A stretch of 49,949 bases of DNA from Fimbriimonadaceae bacterium (lineage in GTDB: Bacteria; Armatimonadota; Fimbriimonadia; Fimbriimonadales; Fimbriimonadaceae): the NCBI GenBank assembly GCA_019638835.1, contig JAHBTC010000004.1, positions 1 to 49,949 on the forward strand. The letters run 5' to 3'. A model generated the notes under the pieces. The model saw nothing but the letters and a program-made list of their open reading frames with translations, ran no database searches and was not told the origin of the DNA. Positions within the stretch are counted from its first letter, which is position 1; each line of letters begins with the position of its first letter. A program made the translations under genes and the position numbers. Shown here piece after piece: positions 1 through 8,936 of this stretch.

Positions 1-2
1 TA

Positions 3-335
3 GGTCACCCTGATTTACTAACCAGGCGGGCGGCGGTGTCGCTTTTGTCCAAGAATCCCGAAGCCCTTCTTTCGGCCGCCGACCGCATGGCCCAAGAGCC
101 GGACTTAGTAAAGGCGCGCGGTGCACTGGAGGCGCTAGGGCTTGTCGGTTCACAGGAAGCGCTCACCGTGGTTGCGGCCTACCTGATGGATCCGCGACCA
201 GAACTGCGAATTGAGGCACTGCGCCAACTTTCGGGCCGCGTTCCGGAGGCATCGCGATCTACTGTGATTTCCCTACAGCGAGACCCGGTGCAGTTGGTTC
301 GGGAAGTCGCGCGTGGATGCGTACTTGGAGACTAA
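3..335 (+). CDS. HEAT-repeat protein, 3' end (partial)
   Basis: The frame is open to the left edge of the window, and the residues before the first possible GTG (position 36) continue a helical pattern, so I read this as the C-terminal 110 residues of a longer protein. It consists of paired amphipathic helices of about 30-residue period (for example VKARGALEALGLVGSQEAL, then RPELRIEALRQLSGRVP), typical of HEAT/PBS-lyase repeats that act as protein-binding scaffolds. No catalytic residue is visible. The stop lies 3 bases before the hutU start, so the gene is probably cotranscribed with the histidine-degradation genes. A role in that pathway is not established. A separate short gene starting at 36 is the alternative. 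Confidence 0.6.
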   Translation, partial: GHPDLLTRRAAVSLLSKNPEALLSAADRMAQEPDLVKARGALEALGLVGSQEALTVVAAYLMDPRPELRIEALRQLSGRVPEASRSTVISLQRDPVQLVREVARGCVLGD

Positions 336-338
336 TCT

Positions 339-2015
339 ATGAGCATGACCTCAAATGCCCGTGAAGTCCGGGCGCCACGCGGTACCAACCTCTCGTGCGC
401 GAACTGGCAGATCGAAGCCGCGTACCGGATGATTCAGAATAACCTTGACCCCGAGGTTGCCGAGCGTCCCGAAGACCTCGTGGTTTACGGCGGCATAGGC
501 AAAGCAGCCCGGAATTGGGAGGCGTTTGAGAACATCCTCGTCGCACTGCGTACCCTGAAACCTGATGAGTCGCTGCTTGTTCAGTCAGGGAAACCTGTGG
601 CCGTCTTCAAAACTCATCCAGATGCTCCGCGTGTGCTGATTGCAAATTCCAATCTCGTTCCCAAGTGGGCGAACTGGGAGCATTTCCACGAACTGGACCG
701 CAAGGGGTTGATGATGTACGGGCAGATGACGGCGGGCTCTTGGATATACATCGGCTCGCAAGGCATCGTACAAGGCACTCACGAAACATTCGTAGAACTT
801 GGACGACAGCATTACGGGGGCGATTGGCGCGGAAAGTGGATCTTGACAGCGGGGCTCGGCGGGATGGGTGGCGCCCAGCCACTCGCGGCAGTTCTTGCCG
901 GTGCGCACTGCATCGTCATCGAATGCCAGGAATCGCGCATTGACTTTCGACTCCGCACCCGGTATGTGGATCACAAAGCGACCAGCATTGACGAGGCAAT
1001 CCAGATTCTGGACAGCGCAACCGTGCCAACGAGCGTTGGCTTACTGGGGAACGCGGCTGAACTTCTGCCTGAGTTCGTACGCCGGGCAGAATCCGGGGGC
1101 CCGCGACCCCATGCTGTCACCGATCAGACTTCGGCGCACGATTTAATCAACGGATATCTGCCGGCAGGTTGGACCGTCGAGCAATGGGAACAAGCCCGCA
1201 CCGGATCCCGGGCCGACCAACGCGCTCTTTCCGAGGCTGCGGCCAAATCCTGCGCGATCCACGTTCAGGCGATGCTGGACTTTCACCGTTTGGGCGTGCC
1301 GACGATTGATTACGGTAACAACATCCGCCAAGTCGCTCTCGATGAAGGAGTTGCCGATGCATTTGAATTCCCGGGGTTCGTTCCGGCCTGCGTCCGTCCT
1401 CTTTTCTGCGAAGGGAAGGGCCCGTTCCGTTGGGTGGCTCTGAGTGGCGACCCGGAAGACATCTTCAAAACAGACGCAAAGGTCAAGGAGTTGTTCCCCG
1501 ACAACAAACCACTGCACCGTTGGTTGGATCAGGCGCGAGAGCGAATCGCCTTCCAAGGACTACCGGCGCGCATCTGTTGGCTAGGGCTCGGAGATCGACA
1601 CCGGGCGGGCCTTGCCTTCAACGAAATGGTGCGATCTGGAGAATTGTCAGCCCCGATCGTCATCGGTCGCGATCACCTAGATTGCGGATCGGTCGCCAGC
1701 CCAAACCGCGAAACGGAGGCTATGCGAGACGGTAGCGATGCTGTTAGTGATTGGCCGCTCCTCAATGCGATGTCGGCGGTCGCAGGAGGTGCGACTTGGG
1801 TGAGTTTCCACCACGGTGGCGGCGTTGGAATGGGTTATTCACAACATAGTGGAGTAGTGATCGTCGCGGACGGCACAGATGATGCGGCCGCCCGTTTGGA
1901 ACGAGTTCTTTGGAACGACCCGGCCATAGGTGTTATTCGCCACGCCGATGCGGGATACGAAATCGCCGAGCGCATTGCGCGGGAGAAGGGGCTCAACCGC
2001 CCCGGTGATTCGTGA
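339..2015 (+). CDS. hutU: Urocanate hydratase (urocanase)
   Basis: Second step of histidine degradation: hydrates urocanate to 4-imidazolone-5-propionate using tightly bound NAD+ as an electrophile, in the cytoplasm. The 558-residue length matches the family (about 555). The NAD-binding glycine-rich loop GLGGMGGAQ is at 172-180, preceded by the conserved block [32 protein letters not shown], the Cys-containing [19 protein letters not shown] and the C-terminal [15 protein letters not shown] are all intact. Starts 3 bases after the HEAT gene and overlaps hutH by GTGA, so it is translated as part of the hut operon. No regulator of the HutC or HutP type is next to it. Confidence 0.97.
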   Translation: MSMTSNAREVRAPRGTNLSCANWQIEAAYRMIQNNLDPEVAERPEDLVVYGGIGKAARNWEAFENILVALRTLKPDESLLVQSGKPVAVFKTHPDAPRVLIANSNLVPKWANWEHFHELDRKGLMMYGQMTAGSWIYIGSQGIVQGTHETFVELGRQHYGGDWRGKWILTAGLGGMGGAQPLAAVLAGAHCIVIECQESRIDFRLRTRYVDHKATSIDEAIQILDSATVPTSVGLLGNAAELLPEFVRRAESGGPRPHAVTDQTSAHDLINGYLPAGWTVEQWEQARTGSRADQRALSEAAAKSCAIHVQAMLDFHRLGVPTIDYGNNIRQVALDEGVADAFEFPGFVPACVRPLFCEGKGPFRWVALSGDPEDIFKTDAKVKELFPDNKPLHRWLDQARERIAFQGLPARICWLGLGDRHRAGLAFNEMVRSGELSAPIVIGRDHLDCGSVASPNRETEAMRDGSDAVSDWPLLNAMSAVAGGATWVSFHHGGGVGMGYSQHSGVVIVADGTDDAAARLERVLWNDPAIGVIRHADAGYEIAERIAREKGLNRPGDS

Positions 2016-3499
2016 GTCCGCTCCGCATTCAAGGATGCTATTCCGGGCGCATTGAAATCACAGGCGATGATTGGGCGAGGGTTGAGAGAGCGGCGGCCGT
2101 AGTTGCCAACATTGTTCATCGCGGCGAACCAGCCTACGGAATCAATACGGGTTTCGGTAAGTTGGCGAAGGTTCACATCCCGGACGACCAACACTCCCAG
2201 TTGCAAGCCAATCTCGTACGGTCGCATGCGGTCGGGGTTGGCCCTAATCTGGATTGGTACATCGTAGAGATCGTCTCACACCTCAAGTTGAAGTCTTTGG
2301 CGAAAGGATTCTCGGGAGTGCGTCGCGAAACTTTGGAAAGAGCGATCGCAATTCACAACGCTGGCCTCTTTCCGGTGATTCCGTCGCAAGGGTCGGTCGG
2401 AGCATCAGGCGACTTAGCTCCACTCGCACACTACACACATGCGCTGATGGGTGAGGGATGGTTCTTTGGCGAAGATGGGGAACCGGTTGCCGCCCAAAAG
2501 GCACTGGATGACCACGGCTTGAAACCCATCGAACTCGGACCGAAAGAAGGTCTCGCATTTCTGAACGGCACTCAAGTTTCGACAGCGCTCGCAATCGATG
2601 CATATGTTCGGACGGTGGACTCATTCCACAAAGCTTTGGTTGCCGGAGCGATGAGCACCGATGCCTCGAGAGGTTCGGACGCACCGTTTGACCCGCGCAT
2701 CCACGAGGTTCGTGGACAAGTAGGGCAGGTCTACGTCGCGAAGGTTCTGAAGTCACTGCTTGAAGGCAGCGAGATTAGGGCATCGCATCTTGATAACGAT
2801 GAGCGAGTGCAAGATCCGTACTCGCTTCGATGTCAGCCGCAAGTAATGGGGGCCTGTTACGATCTCTTGATGTCGGCCAAACGCACACTGGAGATTGAGA
2901 TTAATTCGGTTACGGACAACCCGCTTGTCTTTCCTGATACTGGGGAAGTGATTAGCGGCGGGAACTTTCACGCTGAACCGATTGCGTTTGCCGCCGATCA
3001 GATTTCAATTGCTGCTTCCGAGATCGGCGCACTTAGCGAAAGGCGGATTGCGTTATTGATCGACAACAATTTGAGCGGACTCCCTGCCTTTCTCGTCGTG
3101 GAACCCGGTTTGAATTCCGGCTTCATGATCGCGCACGTAACGGCGGCGGCGTTAGCGAGCGAAAACAAAACGCTTGCCCATCCGGCGTCCGTGGATTCGA
3201 TGCCGACGAGCGCCAACCAAGAAGATCACGTTAGCATGGCGACCTGGGGTTCTCGCAAAGCCGTACAAGTCGCGAAGAACACCCAGAAGATCGTAGAGAT
3301 TGAAGCAATGGCGGCGGCCCAGGGCATTGAGTTCCATCGCCCGCTTAGGTCGTCGGCAACCCTCGAAGCCGTTCACCGTACCATCCGAAAGCGCGTGCCG
3401 TTCTACGAGACGGACCGCTACTTCGCCGCCGACTTGGAGGCGATGGAGCAAGCGATGAAGGAAGCGATGGTTGAGTTGCCCGAGGAGTTCAAGGTTTGA
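2012..3499 (+). CDS. hutH: Histidine ammonia-lyase
   Basis: First step of histidine degradation: eliminates ammonia from L-histidine to give trans-urocanate. The 495-residue protein has the signature [14 protein letters not shown], in which Ala131-Ser132-Gly133 cyclise to the MIO electrophile. The catalytic Tyr region ([11 protein letters not shown] at 41-51) and the block SVTDNPLVF are conserved. The GTG start overlaps the hutU stop (GTGA) and the stop overlaps the hutG TTG start (TTGA), so translation is coupled on both sides. Gene order U-H-G-I places the second enzyme before the first, which is common in hut operons. Confidence 0.97.
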   Translation: MSPLRIQGCYSGRIEITGDDWARVERAAAVVANIVHRGEPAYGINTGFGKLAKVHIPDDQHSQLQANLVRSHAVGVGPNLDWYIVEIVSHLKLKSLAKGFSGVRRETLERAIAIHNAGLFPVIPSQGSVGASGDLAPLAHYTHALMGEGWFFGEDGEPVAAQKALDDHGLKPIELGPKEGLAFLNGTQVSTALAIDAYVRTVDSFHKALVAGAMSTDASRGSDAPFDPRIHEVRGQVGQVYVAKVLKSLLEGSEIRASHLDNDERVQDPYSLRCQPQVMGACYDLLMSAKRTLEIEINSVTDNPLVFPDTGEVISGGNFHAEPIAFAADQISIAASEIGALSERRIALLIDNNLSGLPAFLVVEPGLNSGFMIAHVTAAALASENKTLAHPASVDSMPTSANQEDHVSMATWGSRKAVQVAKNTQKIVEIEAMAAAQGIEFHRPLRSSATLEAVHRTIRKRVPFYETDRYFAADLEAMEQAMKEAMVELPEEFKV

Positions 3500-4413
3500 G
3501 AAAAGTGTCTGAACCTTGGACCGGGCGTGACGACGTTCAAGACGGGGAAGCCGGGCGACGATGGCATCAGGTGGTTCGTTGCTCACCGGACTTGGAAGCG
3601 GGTGCCCTTCATTTGATCGGCTTTGCTTCCGATGAGGGAGTTCGCCGAAATCAGGGCCGTGTCGGGGCTGTTGAAGGGCCGAAGGTTCTTCGCAGTGCAA
3701 TGGCGAATCTGCCCGTCGGGAGCGTTTCGACGCTTGTAGATCTCGGTGACGTCACGTGTGAAGACGAGAATCTAGAGAACTCGCACGAGGTCTACGCTCA
3801 GGTTGCCGCCCATGCGATTGGCGCAGGACGTGTGATCGGCTTCGGTGGAGGGCACGAAGTTGCGTATGGCTCCTACCTCGCATTGCGTCGGGCCATGCCG
3901 GACTCAACGATTGGGATTCTCAACTTTGACGCTCATTTCGACTTGCGAGATGAACGGCGACCGACTTCCGGAACATCGTTTTTGGCCGCCCTAATTGAAG
4001 GCGGTGCGAAGACGAAGTACGCCGTGATGGGCATCAGCAGGGCGGCGAACACTCAAGCACTATTCTTCCGGGCAAGCGAGTTCGGCACACTGATCCGCCT
4101 TGACGAAGCGATGACGGGTGCCCATCTTGCCGGGGCAAGGGAAGAGCTAAACGAATGGTTAGCCGGAATTGACGTTCTGTACATGACCATCTGTTTGGAT
4201 GTCCTGCCCGCATCAGTTGCACCTGGCGTGAGCGCTCCTGCAGCCCGTGGAGTTGCGCTTGAGGTGCTGGAACCGTTGATCCAGTTCGCCGCTGGATCCG
4301 GGAAGTTACGGATTGCGGATATCGCCGAACTCAATCCTACATATGATGTAGATTATCGAACGGCAAGGACAGCCGCGAGGATGGTCTGGATGATCGCGGA
4401 GTCGTGGCGGTGA
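3496..4413 (+). CDS. hutG: Formimidoylglutamase (arginase family)
   Basis: Last step of this branch: hydrolyses N-formimidoyl-L-glutamate to glutamate and formamide with a di-manganese centre. The 305-residue protein carries the ureohydrolase metal motifs GGGHEVAYGSY and NFDAHFDLR, and the third motif TICLDVLPASVAPGVSAPA. In that third motif the first metal-ligand Asp of the usual S/T-x-D-x-D is Cys233, followed by Asp235; this may be a subfamily trait or a changed metal site. The N-terminal WTGRDD is typical of HutG. Starts at TTG overlapping the hutH stop. The presence of HutG, with no HutF in this stretch, indicates the one-step formamide route rather than the formylglutamate route. Confidence 0.93.
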   Translation: MRKVSEPWTGRDDVQDGEAGRRWHQVVRCSPDLEAGALHLIGFASDEGVRRNQGRVGAVEGPKVLRSAMANLPVGSVSTLVDLGDVTCEDENLENSHEVYAQVAAHAIGAGRVIGFGGGHEVAYGSYLALRRAMPDSTIGILNFDAHFDLRDERRPTSGTSFLAALIEGGAKTKYAVMGISRAANTQALFFRASEFGTLIRLDEAMTGAHLAGAREELNEWLAGIDVLYMTICLDVLPASVAPGVSAPAARGVALEVLEPLIQFAAGSGKLRIADIAELNPTYDVDYRTARTAARMVWMIAESWR

Positions 4414-5606
4414 GCATTCTCTTTCGCAATGTGAACCTAGCCACGATGGATGGACTTGGTCTCGCCGAGCGAAGTGACGCTTGCCTCGGTGTCAAAGATG
4501 GACTGATTGATTTCATCGGGCACGAACCTCCATCTGGCGCAATCTACGAACGCGAAGAGGATTGTGAAGGGCTCTGGATGACCCCTGGGTTGGTGGATTG
4601 CCATACGCACCTCGTGTGGGCAGGGAGTCGCGACGACGAGTTTGAGGCACGACTTCACGGAAAATCCTACGCGGAAATCGCTCAGGAGGGTGGCGGAATC
4701 TTGCGCACGGTCGCCGCGACCCGTGATGCGAGTTACGACGAACTCGTTGACAGCGCGGTCGAGCGTGCATTTCAGTTCGTTGCAGAAGGCGTTACAACTC
4801 TCGATGTCAAGTCAGGTTACGGACAAGACCTCGATACCGAGCTGCGCATGCTTCGGGCGGCGAGGGCCGTCGCCGACGAGTGGCCTGTCCGTGTCGTGAC
4901 CGGATACCTCGGACTTCACGTGAAGCCGCCCGAGTTTGAGAATTCCGATGCGTATGTGGAGTATGTCATTCACCAAGTTCTGCCGGCAGTTGCGCGAGAA
5001 GGTCTGGCAGACTACGCAGATGCATTTTGTGAGGGAATCGCTTTTACACCGGAGCAGACACTGCGGTACTTCGATGCCGCCCGATCTCTTGGTCTTCCGG
5101 TTCGCCTTCACGCGGATCAGTTAACGGGTTGCGGTGGCGGAACGGTAGCGGCAGGATGCCGGGCGCTTTCCGCCGACCATGTGGAGTACACGAGTTCGAC
5201 ATGTGTGCGTGCGATGGCGGATGCAGAGACGACTGCCGTTTTATTGCCGGGAGCCTATTACTTTCTGCGGGAAGAAAAACGGCCTCCAGTAACCGAATTT
5301 CGAGAAGCGGGAGTTCCCATGGCGGTCGCAACCGATTGTAATCCTGGCTCGTCGCCGTTGTATTCGCTCTTGGCTGCCGGAAACATGGCGTGCGTTCTTT
5401 TCGGATTGACCCCCGCTGAGGCCCTACGTGGTATGACGGTCAACGCGGCCCGGGCGGTTGGTCTATCCGCATCGGTGGGGATGCTCCGGCCGGGGATGTG
5501 TGCCGATCTCGCACTGTGGCGGGTCAATCATCCGCGAGAACTCGTCGCACAACTCGGCGGGGCGACAATCGCCGGATCATGGTTCGGCGGAACGGCCGTC
5601 GAGTAG
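4410..5606 (+). CDS. hutI: Imidazolonepropionase
   Basis: Third step of histidine degradation: opens the imidazolone ring of 4-imidazolone-5-propionate to give formimidoylglutamate. An amidohydrolase-fold enzyme of about 398 residues. The metal motif DCHTHLVWAG is near residues 63-72, followed by the family-specific SRDDEFEARLHGKSYAEI, VKSGYGQDL, a metal His in RLHADQL and the catalytic Asp in ATDCNPGSSP. Two GTG codons could start it; 4410 gives a GTGA overlap with hutG like the other junctions of the operon, while 4404 would add two residues. The stop is immediately followed by the stop of the convergent S4-domain gene, with no base between them. Confidence 0.95.
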   Translation: MSILFRNVNLATMDGLGLAERSDACLGVKDGLIDFIGHEPPSGAIYEREEDCEGLWMTPGLVDCHTHLVWAGSRDDEFEARLHGKSYAEIAQEGGGILRTVAATRDASYDELVDSAVERAFQFVAEGVTTLDVKSGYGQDLDTELRMLRAARAVADEWPVRVVTGYLGLHVKPPEFENSDAYVEYVIHQVLPAVAREGLADYADAFCEGIAFTPEQTLRYFDAARSLGLPVRLHADQLTGCGGGTVAAGCRALSADHVEYTSSTCVRAMADAETTAVLLPGAYYFLREEKRPPVTEFREAGVPMAVATDCNPGSSPLYSLLAAGNMACVLFGLTPAEALRGMTVNAARAVGLSASVGMLRPGMCADLALWRVNHPRELVAQLGGATIAGSWFGGTAVE

Positions 5607-5831
5607 TTACCGCGACACAATCGTGATCTCAAGTTCGCCTTCAATTAAGATCACATCGCCCACCCGCAACTTCTTGGCTCGACGATTTTCCACTTCGCCG
5701 TTGACTTCGATCAAGTCTTCTTGAATAAGGTACTTCGCGTCACCACCAGACTGAACTACATCCGCCGCCTTCAGCAACTGCTGTAACTCGATGTACTCGT
5801 CGCGAATTGCAAACGTCTCACGGTGTGGCAC
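5607..5831 (-). CDS. S4-domain RNA-binding protein, YaaA/YbcJ-like
   Basis: A 74-residue stand-alone S4 domain. The order EYIELQQLLKAADVVQSGG, then AKYLIQEDLIEVNGEVE and RRAKKLRVGDVI matches the small YaaA/YbcJ family (S4_2), in which the alpha-L fold binds structured RNA such as ribosomal RNA. The start is GTG. It lies 9 bases downstream of the NTF2-like gene on the same strand; a TAAAAT box 6 bases before the GTG overlaps that gene's stop codon, so it may be read through, have its own leaderless promoter, or both. Its exact RNA partner cannot be told from sequence. Confidence 0.85.
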   Translation of the reverse strand: MPHRETFAIRDEYIELQQLLKAADVVQSGGDAKYLIQEDLIEVNGEVENRRAKKLRVGDVILIEGELEITIVSR

Positions 5832-5840
5832 AGCGGGATT

Positions 5841-6329
5841 TTAGCGAATCCCCGGTAAGAACTCGGGCGGAATTGGGTGACTCGAATCCTCGCTTCGCCA
5901 TGCGATCACTTGTACCCACCACCTACCGTCGTGCTTTGTCAACTGGATGGCGTTGATGCCCCGTGTCGTCTCGGTTGTGTCGCCCATCCTGGTTTCGTAG
6001 GTTGAGAACACCGTCGCGATACTCTCGAACTCGTGGGAGACGTGTTTGATTTCCCGTTCGACAAAGCCACGTTGCTCCAGAACGGGACCGCTTCGGGTCA
6101 CGTAGTAATCAGGGGTCCACACTAGGTGAATCTCTGTGCCGGCCGCATTCGTGCCTGTGACAATCATCTTCGCGTCCTTATCAAAAAGCGAACGGAATAA
6201 ATCCCAATCTCGTTTTTCACCCGCCGGGCCCGATATCACATTGTAGAGTGCCGTCACGGTGCCCCGGACTGTAGTCAAGTCTGGTTCTGCCTTTACCGAC
6301 TGTGACAAAAGGAGCGTCAACGCAAGCAT
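5841..6329 (-). CDS. Exported NTF2-like (SnoaL-fold) protein
   Basis: A 162-residue protein starting with a short hydrophobic leader (MLALTLLLSQSVKA), so probably exported. The rest reads as an NTF2/SnoaL-like alpha+beta barrel: a helix with YNVISGPAGEKRDWDLFRSLF, then strands around AKMIVTG, and the C-terminal pair RGINAIQLTKHDGRWWVQVIAW typical of this fold. Similar proteins are small-ligand-binding or unknown; no catalytic Asp/His pair can be assigned. It lies 14 bases downstream of the VOC gene on the same strand, with a TAACGT box 6 bases before the ATG. Confidence 0.7.
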   Translation of the reverse strand: MLALTLLLSQSVKAEPDLTTVRGTVTALYNVISGPAGEKRDWDLFRSLFDKDAKMIVTGTNAAGTEIHLVWTPDYYVTRSGPVLEQRGFVEREIKHVSHEFESIATVFSTYETRMGDTTETTRGINAIQLTKHDGRWWVQVIAWRSEDSSHPIPPEFLPGIR

Positions 6330-6343
6330 TAGAAGACGTTACT

Positions 6344-6718
6344 TCATTCGGCTTGAAGGTATCGCACGATGCTGAAGGTGTTTCCCTCGCAATCCTTGAC
6401 CCGGGCGATATCGCAGACGGTAGGGATGGTGACCTTGGCCAGCGTGACCTCGCCACCATTCTCCTCGATTAGGGCGACGACTCGATCGACGTCGTCAACT
6501 GCAATCGAACATTCGAAGTTGCCGATGTGGGTAGGGAACGGCTCATCTTGGCGCATTTGTAACGAGCCTGGAATCCCGTCACCCGTGTCGATCATGAAGA
6601 AGCCGGGCGGGCCCCAGGCGTTAAAGCTCCAACCGAATACTTCTCGGTAGAAGGTCATCGCCCGGTCGGTGTCCTCCACGTTGATGGCGAAATGGGCAAC
6701 AGAGTTCAATGGCCGCAT
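6344..6718 (-). CDS. VOC-family (glyoxalase/bleomycin-resistance fold) protein
   Basis: A 124-residue protein with the two beta-alpha-beta-beta-beta halves of the vicinal-oxygen-chelate superfamily: VAHFAINVEDTDRAMTFYRE in the first half and FECSIAVDDVDRVVALIEE in the second, closing with CEGNTFSIVRY, where the Glu is a usual metal ligand. The His in AHFAI is another candidate ligand. Substrate unknown. The start ATG is preceded by TAAAGT and six bases, consistent with a leaderless transcript. It is divergent from an AraC-type regulator that may control it. Confidence 0.85.
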   Translation of the reverse strand: MRPLNSVAHFAINVEDTDRAMTFYREVFGWSFNAWGPPGFFMIDTGDGIPGSLQMRQDEPFPTHIGNFECSIAVDDVDRVVALIEENGGEVTLAKVTIPTVCDIARVKDCEGNTFSIVRYLQAE

Positions 6719-6739
6719 TCCTTCACTTTACGGCGTAAC

Positions 6740-7534
6740 GTGTTGATAGAGTTAGTGCAGAATCAGCAAAACGTGTCGAGTACTCGTCAACCGGAAAATG
6801 ACCAATCCGTCGTCCGATTTTGGACTCTAGATCATCCCGGAGCGGATGAAGTTGCGTGGCCACCTTTGGAGTGGCCGATGCTCGCCTACGCCGAGAGTGG
6901 AGTGATGAGTGTTGAGTCCGCCTCAATGCGATGGGTTGTGCCGCCTCATCGGGCGATGTGGATTCCAAGGGGTGAGCGTTGGACTATGAGAACGAAGGGT
7001 GCGCTGCGCATTCGAAGTCTCTACTTTGCGCCCGAGACGCTCCAGCGAGATTCAGGGGTGATCGAAGTTCGACCCTTTCTCCGAGAATTGATCCGTGAAG
7101 CTTGTCTGGTCGGTCCGTTGTCCGGCAAGTCCGAAATCGAACGCGCTCTAATCACTTTACTTGCGTCAGAAATTGCGACCGTCAGAGTACTTCCGTATTC
7201 ACTTCCGATTCCTGCGGTCGAGATTGATGCGATTGCGGCGGATAAATTTCTTGATGATCCTTCTCAGTTTCCCGATGTCGCGGCGTTCGCCGAGTCAGAG
7301 TCAGTATCGATCGCAACCTTGGATAGGCGATTCCAGAAATCTCTGGGGATGAGCGTCGGGCGCTGGATGCAGGCGGGGCGACTTCATATCGGGCTCCGAG
7401 AAGTGCTTCGGGGTGTTCCCATCGCCGAAGCTGCTTTTGCAGCAGGATACGCGAGCGCAAGTTCTTTCGGGGCGGCCTTCCGAAAGCAATACGGAATGAC
7501 ACCGGCGCAGGCGCGAGCCCATCCTGATCAATGA
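6740..7534 (+). CDS. AraC-family transcriptional regulator
   Basis: About 264 residues with an N-terminal cupin-like sensing region (EWPMLAYAESGVMSVES, then PPHRAMWIPRGERW, a common pattern for AraC proteins with a small-molecule pocket) and a C-terminal pair of helix-turn-helix motifs. The second HTH is well conserved: VPIAEAAFAAGYASASSFGAAF followed by RKQYGMTPAQAR. The start is uncertain: GTG at 6740 is chosen because an upstream ATG at 6692 would overlap the divergent VOC gene; no clear ribosome binding site is present. Divergent arrangement with the VOC/NTF2 genes suggests it regulates them and itself. Confidence 0.85.
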   Translation: MLIELVQNQQNVSSTRQPENDQSVVRFWTLDHPGADEVAWPPLEWPMLAYAESGVMSVESASMRWVVPPHRAMWIPRGERWTMRTKGALRIRSLYFAPETLQRDSGVIEVRPFLRELIREACLVGPLSGKSEIERALITLLASEIATVRVLPYSLPIPAVEIDAIAADKFLDDPSQFPDVAAFAESESVSIATLDRRFQKSLGMSVGRWMQAGRLHIGLREVLRGVPIAEAAFAAGYASASSFGAAFRKQYGMTPAQARAHPDQ

Positions 7535-7592
7535 ACCCTCGAAGTGTTGACGAGTCAATGTTGTAGTGCACTCGTCTAACTACGAATAACAA

Positions 7593-7632
7593 AGCTCCCG
7601 CCCTACGCTTTTTAGAGCGTCCGGCGGGAGCT
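7593..7632 (-). terminator. Hairpin terminator between convergent genes
   Basis: AGCTCCCGCC at 7593-7602 pairs perfectly with GGCGGGAGCT at 7623-7632, and ACGCT/AGCGT extends the stem inside a small internal loop. On the minus strand the stem is followed by TTTGTTATT, so it should end transcription of the lipoprotein gene. It may also work for the AraC gene, though that side lacks a U tract. Confidence 0.75.
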
Positions 7633-7682
7633 ACCTCCCTAGACAATAAGGGTGTCCATTTTAATCGTCTCTCGTTTCGCGA

Positions 7683-8852
7683 TTAGTCCATTCGCACCAT
7701 CCGATCGACTGCAATGGCAGATGGCAAATTATAGGTGTTCTGTTGCGTCAGATCTGGCGCTCCAGTTGACAGAAATGGGGCAGTATGCACCGCGCCTGTC
7801 CCATCGATTGCCACGAAATACTTTTCGTCTGAAGTAACGAGACAAGTTGTAAGAGCGTTTGGCATGAATGGGACAGACGTCACTAGACTAGAGAAGCCAC
7901 CAACCGAGTTCACTTGGAGACTCGCTACGTCACCGTTGGGAAGACCAACGAGTATTGTATGTTGAACACCTGCTGTTCTGGAAGTCATAACGCCTCTTGG
8001 CGATGCGGCAACAGGTGTTCCAGGCGTCAACGAAATTACATTGCCAGTTGGTGTGATCGAGCCACCGGTAGTTGTGTAGCTCCGAAGCTCTGCCTCGCCA
8101 CTTGCGCTCTGTCCGAGGCTCACGAGTAGATTTCCATTGAACAACGAGACTAAGTTGTTCACGTTGTCACTCGTCGGCACTGTGGCTTTGGTTGAGGCAT
8201 CAACTTGCCCGGTCGAAGAGTTGTAATCCCAGTAGGATAGCAAATTGCTTCCGGCGTCAGATGCAACAATCCTCGGTCCATTTACCTCTACCATAGCATG
8301 TGCGTTTGTGGAGAGCCCGTGTTGTGTACCGTTAGTGGTTGTGTCATCTAGTGCCATGGTGGTTATGTCCACGGTCGTTATGTCTCCCGGAATAACTCCA
8401 TTTGTGCCGAAACCCATGACCGCGAAGTTTCCTCGGATGAGGATAGAGTTAATCGTTGAGAAAGCAGTTTGAACAAGGCATGAGCCTTCTTTCAAAAGAT
8501 TTGTTCCGTTGAATGAGAATCGGTGCAAGCGAGCAACTTGATTGTCAATCAAGAAGACCTTGTTTCCCGATGCCGAGAAACCAATGTCTCGAATTCCACG
8601 TCCTAGTATCCCGTTCGCAGTCGCTGTTTCAGTAACAACTCCATTGGTAACGTCGAAGACAACAAGCTGTCCGCGGTTTGGAGAACCTCCTTCATAGGTT
8701 CTCGTTGCGGCGAACCGAGTGAAGTTCAGGGTTTGCGTAACGCCTCCACTTCCTCCGCAGGAAGTGATGAGGAAACTCGCACCAAGCACGAGCAATGAGC
8801 CGATAATCTGGGTCGCCAGTTTTGATTTGGTTCGTACGCGATTGTTTCGCAT
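7683..8852 (-). CDS. Putative lipoprotein with beta-propeller-like repeats
   Basis: A 389-residue protein of unknown function. The N-terminus has positively charged residues, a hydrophobic segment and a lipobox LITSC near residue 32, so it should be lipid-anchored on the outside of a membrane. The mature part is rich in Gly, Thr, Ser, Asn and Val with repeated blocks such as GRGIRDIGFSASGNKVFLID, NLLVSLGQSASGEAELRSY and TTCLVTSDEKYFVAIDGTG at intervals of about 45-50 residues, as in seven-bladed lactonase or YncE-like propellers. No catalytic residue is evident. A direct repeat with 11-base period lies just upstream. Confidence 0.7.
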   Translation of the reverse strand: MRNNRVRTKSKLATQIIGSLLVLGASFLITSCGGSGGVTQTLNFTRFAATRTYEGGSPNRGQLVVFDVTNGVVTETATANGILGRGIRDIGFSASGNKVFLIDNQVARLHRFSFNGTNLLKEGSCLVQTAFSTINSILIRGNFAVMGFGTNGVIPGDITTVDITTMALDDTTTNGTQHGLSTNAHAMVEVNGPRIVASDAGSNLLSYWDYNSSTGQVDASTKATVPTSDNVNNLVSLFNGNLLVSLGQSASGEAELRSYTTTGGSITPTGNVISLTPGTPVAASPRGVMTSRTAGVQHTILVGLPNGDVASLQVNSVGGFSSLVTSVPFMPNALTTCLVTSDEKYFVAIDGTGAVHTAPFLSTGAPDLTQQNTYNLPSAIAVDRMVRMD

Positions 8853-8874
8853 ACGTCAATGTTGTCAATCCCTG

Positions 8875-8891
8875 TGTGACGAAACTGTGAC
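8875..8891. promoter_or_regulatory. Direct repeat TGTGAC-N5-TGTGAC
   Basis: TGTGAC occurs at 8875-8880 and 8886-8891, an 11-base period (one helical turn), 23-39 bases before the start of the leftward lipoprotein gene. Tandem half-sites with this spacing are typical of OmpR/PhoB-type response regulators, so this may be an operator. The regulator is unknown. Confidence 0.35.
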
Positions 8892-8936
8892 GGACACCAG
8901 GCTTGAATCGGCACAAACTTGATAGGCGCACTGACT

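Noticed and set aside
1143-1556. Long frames antisense to hutU and hutH
   Set aside because: No family resemblance, and the sense frames encode full-length enzymes.
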